Of a stretch of DNA of 64,000 nucleotides, positions 1 to 7,244 are shown one piece after another. Source of the DNA: Desulfosporosinus acididurans (GTDB taxonomy: Bacteria; Bacillota; Desulfitobacteriia; Desulfitobacteriales; Desulfitobacteriaceae); contig NZ_LDZY01000009.1 of assembly GCF_001029285.1 (NCBI RefSeq), forward strand, positions 166,601 to 230,600. The letters run 5' to 3'. The stretch's first letter is position 1, and each line of letters begins with the position of its first letter. Below the pieces are notes generated by a model. The model had not been told where the DNA came from. It saw nothing but the letters and a program-made list of their open reading frames with translations, and did no database searches. The translations under genes were made by a program, and so were the position numbers.

Positions 1-1
1 T

Positions 2-412
2 TTTATTAATAAGAGGATAACTATAAAGTTAATGAACCTGGATGTTAGCATCTCCACTGATAAAAAGTGGCTGATGTTTATAATCGACCAGGTTTTAGCC
101 AATGCTTTAAAATATACGGATGAAGGCGGAAAAATAATCGTAAGCACTGAAACGAACAGCAAGGAAGATGTTTTGATTATAGAAGATAATGGAATAGGTA
201 TAAAAGAAGAAGATATGAAGCGGGTTTTTGACAGGGGCTTTACGGGATATAACGGGAGAAATGAATATAAATCTACAGGAATGGGGCTGTATCTGGCTAA
301 AAAACTGGCTGTCAAACTGGGCCATGACATAACTGTAGAATCGGTTTACGGTAGATACACCAGGGTGAAGATCCGCTTTCCTAAGCTTATGGATTATTTC
401 AATGTTACATAA
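2..412 (+). CDS. Sensor histidine kinase, C-terminal part (BceS-like), cut by window edge
   Basis: This is the ATP-binding end of a membrane sensor kinase. The reading frame is open to the left edge, so the gene starts outside the window; the ATG at 32 is internal. Visible motifs are an N-box with ANALKY, a G1 box EDNGIGI and a G2 box GMGLYLAKKL. The dimerisation histidine and membrane part are not in view. The conserved lead-in just before the N-box (LDVSISTDKKWL) is typical of the intramembrane-sensing kinases that pair with Bce-type ABC transporters, and an ATPase and permease of that type follow. It probably phosphorylates an OmpR-type regulator encoded further left, in response to transport of a cell-wall-active peptide. 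The kinase domain is sure; the BceS assignment rests on context. Confidence 0.85.
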   Translation, partial: FINKRITIKLMNLDVSISTDKKWLMFIIDQVLANALKYTDEGGKIIVSTETNSKEDVLIIEDNGIGIKEEDMKRVFDRGFTGYNGRNEYKSTGMGLYLAKKLAVKLGHDITVESVYGRYTRVKIRFPKLMDYFNVT

Positions 413-478
413 ATGTAAGTTTATAATCTTTTTTTGTAAGTTGAAAAAATGGATAGCTACTCAAGGATTAGATAAGAT

Positions 479-516
479 AAGGTTAAAGCTTAATTAAAAG
501 TTTTAACCTTATTTTT
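479..516 (+). terminator. Intrinsic terminator after the kinase gene
   Basis: A 9-bp perfect stem (AAGGTTAAA with TTTAACCTT) is followed by ATTTTTAT. It separates the regulatory genes from the transporter genes, so the latter probably have their own promoter. Confidence 0.6.
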
Positions 517-570
517 ATGCGATGTCACTTGATGCAGACATCTAATAAGAAAATATCAGGAGGCGATACT

Positions 571-1338
571 ATGGACATCGTGTTGGATGTAAAAGCTCTG
601 AGTAAAGTATATGGTTCAAAAGGAAATATATATACTGCCCTTGATCATATCGATTTGCAAATTGAAGCAGGAGAATTTGTCGGTATCATGGGGCCTTCCG
701 GAGCAGGAAAAACAACCCTTTTGAATGTAATATCAACCATAGACAAACCCACTTCCGGAACCATTACTGTTGGCGGTGAAAATATAGAGGCCATGAACGA
801 AAATAAATTAGCCTCTTTTCGCAGGAATAAACTTGGATTTATATTTCAGGAGTTTAACTTGCTGGATACTCTAACCTTGAAGGAAAATATTATACTTCCT
901 TTAACACTTGCCAAAATGAGGCCGGCATTAGTTGATAAAAAAGCAGCAGAGATATGTGAAATCCTTGGTATATCTGAAATCCTGAGCAAATATCCATATG
1001 AAGTATCGGGAGGGCAAAAGCAGAGGGCAGCTGCGGCCAGGGCTATAATTACCGAACCTGCATTAATACTGGCCGACGAACCCACAGGGGCCCTGGATTC
1101 AAAATCTTCGCAGGAGCTCCTTCAATGCCTTTCGGAAATAAATAAAAGCAAGAATGCCACGATCATGCTGGTGACTCATGATGCCTTTGCGGCCAGTTAT
1201 TGCCATAGACTACTTTTTATCAAAGATGGTAAATTCTTTGCTGAGCTGGTTAGAGGGAATAACTCCCGAAGAGAATTCTTTCCCAAAATATTGGACGTAT
1301 TGGCAGCAATCGGCGGGAAGAATAACGATATGATTTAA
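571..1338 (+). CDS. ABC transporter ATP-binding protein, BceA-like
   Basis: This is the ATPase of a peptide-resistance ABC transporter (255 aa). The start is placed at the ATG at 571 because AGGAGG lies just before it; an open frame reaches back to 517 without a ribosome site. Walker A GPSGAGKT is at residues 41-48, the signature is VSGGQKQR, and Walker B ends LADEPTGALDS. The C-terminal tail (ELVRG...ILDVLAAIGG) is characteristic of the BceA/YxdL/MacB branch. Its permease partner is the FtsX-like protein at 2991, but three redox genes lie between the two, which is unusual because bceA and bceB normally abut. It sits on the cytoplasmic face and powers removal of bacitracin-like or lantibiotic-like peptides. 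Substrate unknown. Confidence 0.9.
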   Translation: MDIVLDVKALSKVYGSKGNIYTALDHIDLQIEAGEFVGIMGPSGAGKTTLLNVISTIDKPTSGTITVGGENIEAMNENKLASFRRNKLGFIFQEFNLLDTLTLKENIILPLTLAKMRPALVDKKAAEICEILGISEILSKYPYEVSGGQKQRAAAARAIITEPALILADEPTGALDSKSSQELLQCLSEINKSKNATIMLVTHDAFAASYCHRLLFIKDGKFFAELVRGNNSRREFFPKILDVLAAIGGKNNDMI

Positions 1339-1403
1339 GTGTTTTTAAAACATGGCCTGTGTCCTACTTCATTTCTAAAGAAGTTCTATAGAAGGAGTCT
1401 GAA

Positions 1404-1973
1404 ATGAAAAAGATCACTATTATAAGCTTATTATTAATTGTGTGTTTAAGTTTAGCTGGCTGTGGTCTATATAATGATAAGTCTGTCAATGGGAACAGTA
1501 CAATTAAAGGTGAAGTAACTCAAAAAGGGAACTTCGCAGATTTGAAGGTCATGCCTCAATTTAAAGTCAAAGATATCAATGACCATGAAGTTACCAACGA
1601 TATATTTAAAGATAAAAAACTCACTATGATAAACATTTGGGGAACCTTTTGCAGTCCATGTATCGATGAAATGCCGGCACTCCAGGAACTATACAGTAAA
1701 TATAAGGCGCAAGGTTTTAACCTGGTAGGTGTTGTTTCCGACGGCGAGATGGATGAGGTACAGGCCTTGCAAATCTTAAAAAAATTGAAAATAGACTATG
1801 TGAATTTAATACCGAATAAGAAGCTCTCTAGTGATTTTGTGGGCAAAACGATGATTGTTCCGGTTTCCGTATTTGTAAACAGCCAGGGTGAAATTCTGGA
1901 AACTGTGGCAGGTTCGAAAAGCAAAGAGGACTATCAAAAAATAATTGAAACAGAGCTTCAACAAGTCAGGTAG
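1404..1973 (+). CDS. TlpA/ResA-like thioredoxin-fold lipoprotein
   Basis: A 189-aa secreted lipoprotein with a signal peptide ending in lipobox LAGC (Cys20), followed by a redoxin domain. The active site is WGTFCSPC, with Cys83 and Cys86 spaced as in thioredoxin, and a cis-Pro region (MIVPVSVFV) is also visible. GAAGGAG precedes the ATG. Such proteins reduce disulfides, or receive electrons, outside the membrane. It is followed at once by a tiny CXXC membrane protein and a polyferredoxin, a conserved three-gene set in Clostridia. I infer that the set passes electrons from the cytoplasm through the membrane iron-sulfur protein to this lipoprotein. The substrate and the link to the flanking ABC transporter are not known. 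Confidence 0.88.
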   Translation: MKKITIISLLLIVCLSLAGCGLYNDKSVNGNSTIKGEVTQKGNFADLKVMPQFKVKDINDHEVTNDIFKDKKLTMINIWGTFCSPCIDEMPALQELYSKYKAQGFNLVGVVSDGEMDEVQALQILKKLKIDYVNLIPNKKLSSDFVGKTMIVPVSVFVNSQGEILETVAGSKSKEDYQKIIETELQQVR

Positions 1974-1982
1974 GTGCAGCCA

Positions 1983-2117
1983 GTGCAGTACAGGATTAGA
2001 GCAGCATTAATCGTCGGAGGAATATTGTTCATTTGTGTCGGAATATATCGGGGAGAAGTTCAAATTGTATTAATAAAAGCAATAAATATCTGCCTGGAGT
2101 GCATCGGAATTGGCTAA
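1983..2117 (+). CDS. CD1871A-family CXXC small membrane protein
   Basis: This 44-residue protein is one hydrophobic helix followed by a conserved end, NICLECIGIG, with a CxxC pair. That end, together with YRGEV in the middle, is the hallmark of the CD1871A CXXC-motif family. The start is the GTG at 1983, with AGGTAGGTG six bases upstream; a GTG at 1974, directly after the stop of the TlpA gene, is possible. Its stop overlaps the TTG start of the polyferredoxin by 8 bases, so the two are probably translationally coupled. Its position between a thioredoxin lipoprotein and an iron-sulfur membrane protein suggests that its cysteines relay electrons or thiols at the membrane. Function is not established. 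Confidence 0.8.
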   Translation: MQYRIRAALIVGGILFICVGIYRGEVQIVLIKAINICLECIGIG

Positions 2118-2955
2118 GTTCAAAAGAAAATTGGTTCAGTTTATGCTGCTTATAAGTACCAATGGGTACTTTAAGGGATTTTTAGATGGAAGCACCTACA
2201 GGGGAAAATTGAAAAGTATCTGTGTGCCAGGGCTTAACTGTTATTCCTGCCCTGGAGCATTCGGGGCCTGTCCCATCGGTTCATTGCAGGCTGTCGCCTC
2301 CGATCTAAGCTATAGGTTTTCCTTCTATTTAGCAGGTTTTTTAACCCTCATGGGCATAACTATGGGAAGGTTTATCTGCGGATGGCTCTGTCCCTTCGGA
2401 TATATACAGGAGCTGCTGCATAAAATTCCTTCACCAAAATTCAAGGTTGGTAAACGGTTTCAAAATCTAAAATACCTAAAGTATATAATACTTTTGGTCT
2501 TCGTAATTTTACTTCCTATGTTTTGGGTCAATGCTCTGGGAATGGGAAGTCCAACCTTCTGCAAATATATATGCCCTGCTGGGACTCTTGAAGGGGGAAT
2601 CCCTCTTACGTTACTGGACACCACATTAAGATCAGCCGCAGGTTTTTTATTTGCCTGGAAGGTATGCCTTCTTATAGTTACTATATTTGCATCGATAATC
2701 ATCTTTAGGCCATTTTGCAGATTTGTATGCCCCCTTGGAGCCATATATTCTCTTTTTAACCCCATAAGCGTTTATCGATTTAAAATAGACAAGAATAAAT
2801 GTACAAGCTGCGGCATTTGTATCGAGAAATGTAAAATGGGTGTAGAGGTTTATAAAAAGCCAAACAGTCCGGAGTGTATAAGATGCGGCGAATGCAAGTC
2901 TTCCTGCCCGCAGGGCGCTATTAAGGTATTAATAAACATGAAAGATGAAAAATAG
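2110..2955 (+). CDS. NapH-like membrane 4Fe-4S polyferredoxin
   Basis: A 281-aa membrane protein with about four hydrophobic segments, several cysteine clusters and a C-terminal ferredoxin pair. CGWLCPFG (after the first membrane segments), CKYICPAG and CRFVCPLG are NapH/YccM/CcoG-type motifs. The tail carries CTSCGICIEKC and CIRCGECKSSCP, predicted to bind two [4Fe-4S] clusters on the cytoplasmic side. The N-terminal region has a further CYSCP...ACP set. The start is the TTG at 2110, inside the end of the small CXXC gene. It likely moves electrons across or along the membrane to the TlpA-like lipoprotein two genes upstream; the electron donor is unknown. Confidence 0.85.
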   Translation: MAKFKRKLVQFMLLISTNGYFKGFLDGSTYRGKLKSICVPGLNCYSCPGAFGACPIGSLQAVASDLSYRFSFYLAGFLTLMGITMGRFICGWLCPFGYIQELLHKIPSPKFKVGKRFQNLKYLKYIILLVFVILLPMFWVNALGMGSPTFCKYICPAGTLEGGIPLTLLDTTLRSAAGFLFAWKVCLLIVTIFASIIIFRPFCRFVCPLGAIYSLFNPISVYRFKIDKNKCTSCGICIEKCKMGVEVYKKPNSPECIRCGECKSSCPQGAIKVLINMKDEK

Positions 2956-2990
2956 TTAAGTTTCAAAATACAAATCTTTGGAGGATAAAA

Positions 2991-4877
2991 ATGTTAATTT
3001 CATTAGCTCGGAGAAATGTAAAAAACAACTTTGAAAACTACTTTATTTACTTTTCATCGATTGTATTTAACGTATTAATATATTTTGCCTTTGAAAGTAT
3101 AAGCTTTAATAAACAAATTTCAGCATTGCTGCAAAGTAACGCGACAATTCTTTCAATATTTAGGGGCGCGTCTCTGATCATTGCCATATTTTCTGCTGTG
3201 CAGATGCTATATTCTAGTTCTTATTTTATTAGGAAGAGGAAAAAGGAAGTAGGCCTATATTCCTTATTAGGGTTAAAAAAGAGACAGGTAGGGGCCCTCT
3301 TGTTCTTCGAGAATATAATTACAGGAAGCCTTGCGCTGATTGTAGGTATATTGCTGGGAGGCTTGTTTTCCAAACTGTTCATGATGGCCCTGGTGAAATT
3401 TATGGGAGTGAATATGGACATATCCTTTTCCATAAGCGTTAATGCTGTTCTAAATACTGCCATTGTTTTTGGAATACTATTTCTGCTGGTTTCTATAAAT
3501 GCCTATGCCATCATTTATAGATTCAGGCTTATTGAGCTGTTTAAAGCCGAAAATAAAGGAGAGAAACAGCAAAAGTCTTCGTCCTTTCTGGCAGTTCTTT
3601 CATTAGTCTTATTCATAATAGAGGTCTGCGCTGTAATGAATGTTACTGACTCCTCTACATTTACAAGGAATATGCCTATTGTTCTCATAAGCTCTATAGC
3701 CGGTACCTTTCTGTTCTTCAGATGGTTTTTGGCAATGATCATAAAGTTCCTGAAAAATAAGAAGAGGCTATACTACAAGGGAAGCAACCTAATAAGCATA
3801 TCCCACATACTGTTCAGAATAAGGTCTAACAGCCGGAATCTGTCCGTAATTGCTTTGCTTAATGCCGTGGTTATTACGTCGATCGGTTTTGGGTACGCTT
3901 TCCATTATAACGTCGAGAAACTTGATAAATTGCAAATGCCCTTCTCATTTTACTATGAAAGTAATAATTTATCCTTGGACAAATCAATTGAAGCGTTGCT
4001 GAAAAAGCATCCGGAAAATAAGCTTATCGCCTCAGAGGAAGCAGAACTTGTGAAAGTAAAGGCTGATCTGTCGGGGATTTCCAGTAGGGACCAAAGTATT
4101 TATTTGATATCACAAAGTAAAGTCGAAGAGCTTGATAAATTCAGAGGGCTAAGAGATGACTTCAAACTTTCTCTCTCAGAAGGAGTCATATTAAAAGATG
4201 GCACTGAGCCGGACAGCGCCTATAAAGACAAGATTATTAAAATTTCCAATCATGAGCTGAACAGTTCTATTAAAATAGCAGACAGGAAGAATTATGCCCC
4301 CATGGACGTTTCCGATGACCACACACTAGTTTTGATGGTACCGGACGAAGTTTACAAAGAATATTATAATAAAGCAGATGTAGTTAGAATTAAAGGCTAT
4401 GTGATAGAGAATCAAAGAAACAGTAAAGCTTTGATGAAAGATATCGTAAGAAATATTCCCAACGATGTAGATTTTACCTATGAAGCACAAAATCTAGGTG
4501 TTCTAGCCATTTCATCTGTAATATCGTTTATAGGTATTTTCATTGGGCTGGTGTTTTTGGGTGCTACAGTAAGCATAATTTATTTCAAGCAGCTTACGGA
4601 AGCTAATGATGATAAGGAAAGATATGGTGTGCTGAAAAAGATAGGTGTAGGATCTAGCGAAATAAAAAAATCAATACACAAACAGGTGTTTATAGCGTTT
4701 GCCTTGCCCTTGCTTATTGGAATGTTTCACAGCCTGACAGCCTTTGCCTTTTTCAGCAGCATTGCGCCTGCAATGAATGTGGTTCTGCCTGCTCTTGTGA
4801 CGATGATTGTTTATAGTTTAATTTACACTGTATATTATTTCCTGACTGTAAACTCATATCTGAAAATAATTGGATGA
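2991..4877 (+). CDS. FtsX-like ABC transporter permease, BceB-like
   Basis: A 628-aa permease of the peptide 7 exporter type. Membrane segments cluster near the N-terminus (within residues 15-170), then near 200-310, then a large extracytoplasmic domain (about 320-500), then three C-terminal helices. N-terminal ARRNVKNNFENYFIYFSS and YSSSYFIRKRKKEVGLYSLLGLKK are typical of BceB/VraG proteins. GGAGG precedes the ATG at 2991. The big loop is the peptide-sensing region in this family and also touches the partner kinase. It pairs with the ATPase at 571 and the kinase at the left edge. The redox trio lies between the ATPase and this gene. Confidence 0.88.
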   Translation: MLISLARRNVKNNFENYFIYFSSIVFNVLIYFAFESISFNKQISALLQSNATILSIFRGASLIIAIFSAVQMLYSSSYFIRKRKKEVGLYSLLGLKKRQVGALLFFENIITGSLALIVGILLGGLFSKLFMMALVKFMGVNMDISFSISVNAVLNTAIVFGILFLLVSINAYAIIYRFRLIELFKAENKGEKQQKSSSFLAVLSLVLFIIEVCAVMNVTDSSTFTRNMPIVLISSIAGTFLFFRWFLAMIIKFLKNKKRLYYKGSNLISISHILFRIRSNSRNLSVIALLNAVVITSIGFGYAFHYNVEKLDKLQMPFSFYYESNNLSLDKSIEALLKKHPENKLIASEEAELVKVKADLSGISSRDQSIYLISQSKVEELDKFRGLRDDFKLSLSEGVILKDGTEPDSAYKDKIIKISNHELNSSIKIADRKNYAPMDVSDDHTLVLMVPDEVYKEYYNKADVVRIKGYVIENQRNSKALMKDIVRNIPNDVDFTYEAQNLGVLAISSVISFIGIFIGLVFLGATVSIIYFKQLTEANDDKERYGVLKKIGVGSSEIKKSIHKQVFIAFALPLLIGMFHSLTAFAFFSSIAPAMNVVLPALVTMIVYSLIYTVYYFLTVNSYLKIIG

Positions 4878-4964
4878 ATTGCCTTAGGGATGCGTCAACT
4901 GGTGTCGGAAAAGTTAGTTCCGAAAGTTTGGGTGTAGAAAATACCATTTGAAGGGGTGGATGAC

Positions 4965-5150
4965 TTGAGTTCCTTGTTTGTCATGCTATTGCTGTTGCTG
5001 TGGCTTATTCCGATACTTGGATTGTTTTGGCTTTGGAAGGATGCGTCATCTAAAAGAGGGAGCCATATTGGGTGCCTTTGGGTACTTATTGTATTTGCTC
5101 TAGGTCCTATAGGCTTTATAGCGTACCTCATTGTAAGGAATTCAGATTGA
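4965..5150 (+). CDS. Small membrane protein, PLDc_N-like
   Basis: A 61-aa protein with two hydrophobic helices joined by a short polar stretch. The pattern (LIPILGLFWLWKD ... LWVLIVFALGPIGFIAYLIVR) resembles the N-terminal domain called PLDc_N, which often occurs alone as a small membrane protein. The TTG at 4965 is preferred because AAGGGG lies eight bases upstream; the GTG at 4956 overlaps that ribosome site. No neighbour suggests a role. The reading frame is convincing, the function is not. Confidence 0.6.
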   Translation: MSSLFVMLLLLLWLIPILGLFWLWKDASSKRGSHIGCLWVLIVFALGPIGFIAYLIVRNSD

Positions 5151-5317
5151 CGGAAATTCATAAAATTATTGGGCCATCAACAGTTATGTAGATTGTTTCG
5201 CAGCCAATATATTATGAAATTAAGGTAAAATGTCGCATGAGTTTGGCACTTGTCTCAATTCGGTTCAATCCCTATGATTTAAACCAAATCCTAGTGCGTC
5301 TTTAATCCAAAATATTG

Positions 5318-5346
5318 TTGACGAGGACACAAAAAATTAATATAAT
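5318..5346 (+). promoter_or_regulatory. Sigma-A-type promoter for the MarR gene
   Basis: TTGACG, a 17-base spacer and TATAAT stand about 35 bases before the ATG at 5381. The promoter overlaps the longer open frame that begins at 5315, which rules out that earlier start. Confidence 0.75.
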
Positions 5347-5380
5347 GTTGCTGAAACGCTTATGGGTGGGGGAACAAACC

Positions 5381-5881
5381 ATGAACAAAGAAGAACAAAT
5401 TATGAAGGATTTCAGAGACTTATTTAACAAGATAATGTGGCTTGATAGCTTTAAGATGAAAATCAGCCTTAAGAATTATAATCCTTCTGAAATACATTGT
5501 ATTGAATATATTGGACAAAATGCAGATTCCAACGTGACAAAACTTGCGGAGTACTTTTATATGACAAGAAGTGCCATAAGCAAATTAACTAAGAAGCTCA
5601 TAGAAAAAGGACTGATCGAAAGCTACCAGAAGCCAGATAACAAGAAGGAAATCTACTTTAGACTTACTGAACAGGGAAAAGCAATTAACAAAGTCCATGA
5701 AAAATTGCACGAAGAATCTCAAGAACGTGATAAGGCTGTATTTGAGAAGGTATCCGAGGAACAATTTGACATTATGCTTAGTTTCGCGGAAAAATATAAT
5801 AGGCATTTGGATGCAGAAATAGAGAAACTGGGTGTAGATATTACATCTGGATTTATGGTGGGCATTTGGATGCAGAAATAG
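5381..5881 (+). CDS. MarR family transcriptional regulator with altered C-terminus
   Basis: A 166-aa winged-helix regulator. The helix-turn-helix lies in TKLAEYFYMTRSAISKLTKKLIEKGL and the wing in SYQKPDNKKEIYFRLT. The start is the ATG at 5381, behind GGGTGGGGG and a good promoter. The last 15 codons come from a 59-bp tandem duplication that is not a multiple of three. With one repeat unit the protein would instead read through ...LDTDISFGTMIDFNFT and stop at 5996. The present end, ...GFMVGIWMQK, is therefore a recent frameshifted tail; the DNA-binding core is intact. It may control itself or the iron-sulfur flavoprotein that follows. Ligand unknown. Confidence 0.88.
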   Translation: MNKEEQIMKDFRDLFNKIMWLDSFKMKISLKNYNPSEIHCIEYIGQNADSNVTKLAEYFYMTRSAISKLTKKLIEKGLIESYQKPDNKKEIYFRLTEQGKAINKVHEKLHEESQERDKAVFEKVSEEQFDIMLSFAEKYNRHLDAEIEKLGVDITSGFMVGIWMQK

Positions 5882-5949
5882 AGAAACTGGGTGTAGATAT
5901 TACATCTGGATTTATGGTGGGTATTTGGATGCAGAAATAGAGAAACTGG
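5802..5949 (+). repeat. 59-bp tandem repeat, 2.5 copies, at the 3' end of the MarR gene
   Basis: Units begin at 5802, 5861 and 5920. The first two are identical over all 59 bases; the third matches for about 30 bases (one C/T change) and then diverges into the original gene end. Because 118 bases were added (118 = 3x39+1), the frame shifts and a TAG inside the second unit ends the protein early. Confidence 0.95.
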
Positions 5950-6054
5950 ATACAGATATTTCGTTTGGAACTATGATAGACTTTAATTTTACCTAACTCA
6001 TTTTGAAGAGCCCTATGAAATGGGAAATTATATAAATGCTTAGGAGCAAAAAAC

Positions 6055-6624
6055 ATGAATATCATTGGAATTATCGCAAGTCAGCGTAAAGAAGGCAATA
6101 CCGCCTTTATCGTAAACAAAATACTCGAAGGTGCGAAGGAACAGAGTGCCGAAACGAGTATCTTTGGTTTCGCCGATCTTGATATCAAACCGTGCCGAGG
6201 TTGTTGGGGCTGCCACAAGAGTGATCGGGGGTGTGTTATCAAAGATGACATGCAGAAAATTTATGACGCGCTTGAGCATGCAGATGCCATTGTTTTAGGT
6301 TTGCCGATTTACATGGGACAGATGAGCGCCCAAGGAAAGATATTCACCGACAGGCTGTTTGCACGATTTTCTCCGAGGTTCTCCCCGTTCTTCAAAGAAA
6401 ATGCCGTGAAACAAAAGCTGATCCTTTCGTTTAATCAGGGCAATCCTGATGCCGACCTGTTTAAAACGTATATTGATTATACAAAGCAAATGTTTGAAAT
6501 GCTGGAATTCGATGTGAAAGAGGTACCTGTCGTAACCGGCTTGCGAAATGGGCCGGCACACGAAAGAGAAGATCTGCGTACGAGCCTAAAGGATTTCGGT
6601 TCAGCATTGGTAGTATATCCATAG
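6055..6624 (+). CDS. Iron-sulfur flavoprotein / NADPH-dependent FMN reductase family
   Basis: A 189-aa flavodoxin-like protein. The N-terminus IIGIIASQRKEGNT is the FMN phosphate loop. The motif CRGCWGCHKSDRGC (C-x2-C-x2-C-x6-C) matches the compact cysteine motif of iron-sulfur flavoproteins, which bind one [4Fe-4S] cluster next to FMN. LPIYMGQMSAQGKIFTDRL is the usual flavin-contact loop. TAGGAGC precedes the ATG. These cytoplasmic proteins take electrons from ferredoxin or NAD(P)H and often reduce quinones, oxygen species or xenobiotics. The upstream MarR regulator would fit a stress-inducible reductase. A second protein of this type is at 32659. Confidence 0.85.
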   Translation: MNIIGIIASQRKEGNTAFIVNKILEGAKEQSAETSIFGFADLDIKPCRGCWGCHKSDRGCVIKDDMQKIYDALEHADAIVLGLPIYMGQMSAQGKIFTDRLFARFSPRFSPFFKENAVKQKLILSFNQGNPDADLFKTYIDYTKQMFEMLEFDVKEVPVVTGLRNGPAHEREDLRTSLKDFGSALVVYP

Positions 6625-6679
6625 TCACAATAATAACTATAATTTTCGTATAGTATGAATGGTATGTGCTGATAAGAAG

Positions 6680-6727
6680 ACAGAAGTGGAAAACAGTTTC
6701 AAACTGCAATTCACTTCTGTTTAATTT
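6680..6727 (+). terminator. Hairpin terminator after the flavoprotein gene
   Basis: A 9-bp perfect outer stem (ACAGAAGTG/CACTTCTGT) encloses a 6-bp inner stem (CAGTTT/AAACTG) and is followed by TTAATTT. Confidence 0.6.
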
Positions 6728-6902
6728 CCTATTCCCTAGACCCTGATTGAAATGTTCAGAGTCCTTGTTCATGAGATAGTCGGTATCCAAGGGTTACACT
6801 AAGAGCATAGAAAAGTAGTTAAATAATGCGTAAATAAAATATAGGGGGAATATTGTTCTACACCACGACATGGGAAGGGCCTGATTATACTTGAGGAACA
6901 TC

Positions 6903-7010
6903 ATGGCAGTTAGCGAAGGTTACAAAGAATATGTAGTAGACCAATATTTTATAATTTTGATTGACGCCAGGAAGCGTCTTTTTTTGTTATTTGTGAAGGA
7001 AATGCATTGA
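6903..7010 (+). pseudogene. Possible TfoX-like N-terminal remnant
   Basis: A 35-residue frame starts MAVSEGYKEYVVDQ, which resembles the first residues of TfoX/Sxy N-terminal domain proteins, and then turns into unrelated sequence and stops. GAGGA precedes the ATG. It is too short to be functional and the match covers only about 14 residues, so chance similarity is possible. Confidence 0.25.
6963..6985 (+). terminator. Weak terminator-like hairpin
   Basis: The 5-bp stem GACGC/GCGTC is followed by seven T residues. It lies inside the possible TfoX remnant. Confidence 0.35.
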
Positions 7011-7124
7011 AAAGCGCTGAATTATAGATAAATCTTTAGTATAAAAGAAAAATTTATGTTTGTTGGGTTATGAGGTTATTAGCGGAGAGACTGAGTTCAA
7101 AGGATAAAGTTGAATAAAATAAAT

Positions 7125-7150
7125 GAACTCGACAACAGTACGTCGAGTTC
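7125..7150 (-). terminator. Terminator of the DUF362 gene
   Basis: The inverted repeat GAACTCGAC/GTCGAGTTC has a 9-bp stem and 8-base loop. Read on the minus strand it is followed by a T-rich stretch (CATTTATTTTATT). It lies about 95 bases past the stop of the DUF362 gene. Confidence 0.55.
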
Positions 7151-7244
7151 AAAACGATAGGAAGGAAAGGCTTCTGCGTGTCAATTGCCTTGATGGGGCC
7201 AGAATGCTCACGCTCTGAAGCAAGATGGTTGTATCCTTCAGCGT

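Noticed and set aside
517..570. Longer start for the BceA-like ATPase
   Set aside because: The first 18 codons include the AGGAGG ribosome site of the ATG at 571.
5802..5949. CRISPR-like repeats after the MarR gene
   Set aside because: Back-to-back 59-bp tandem duplication without spacers.
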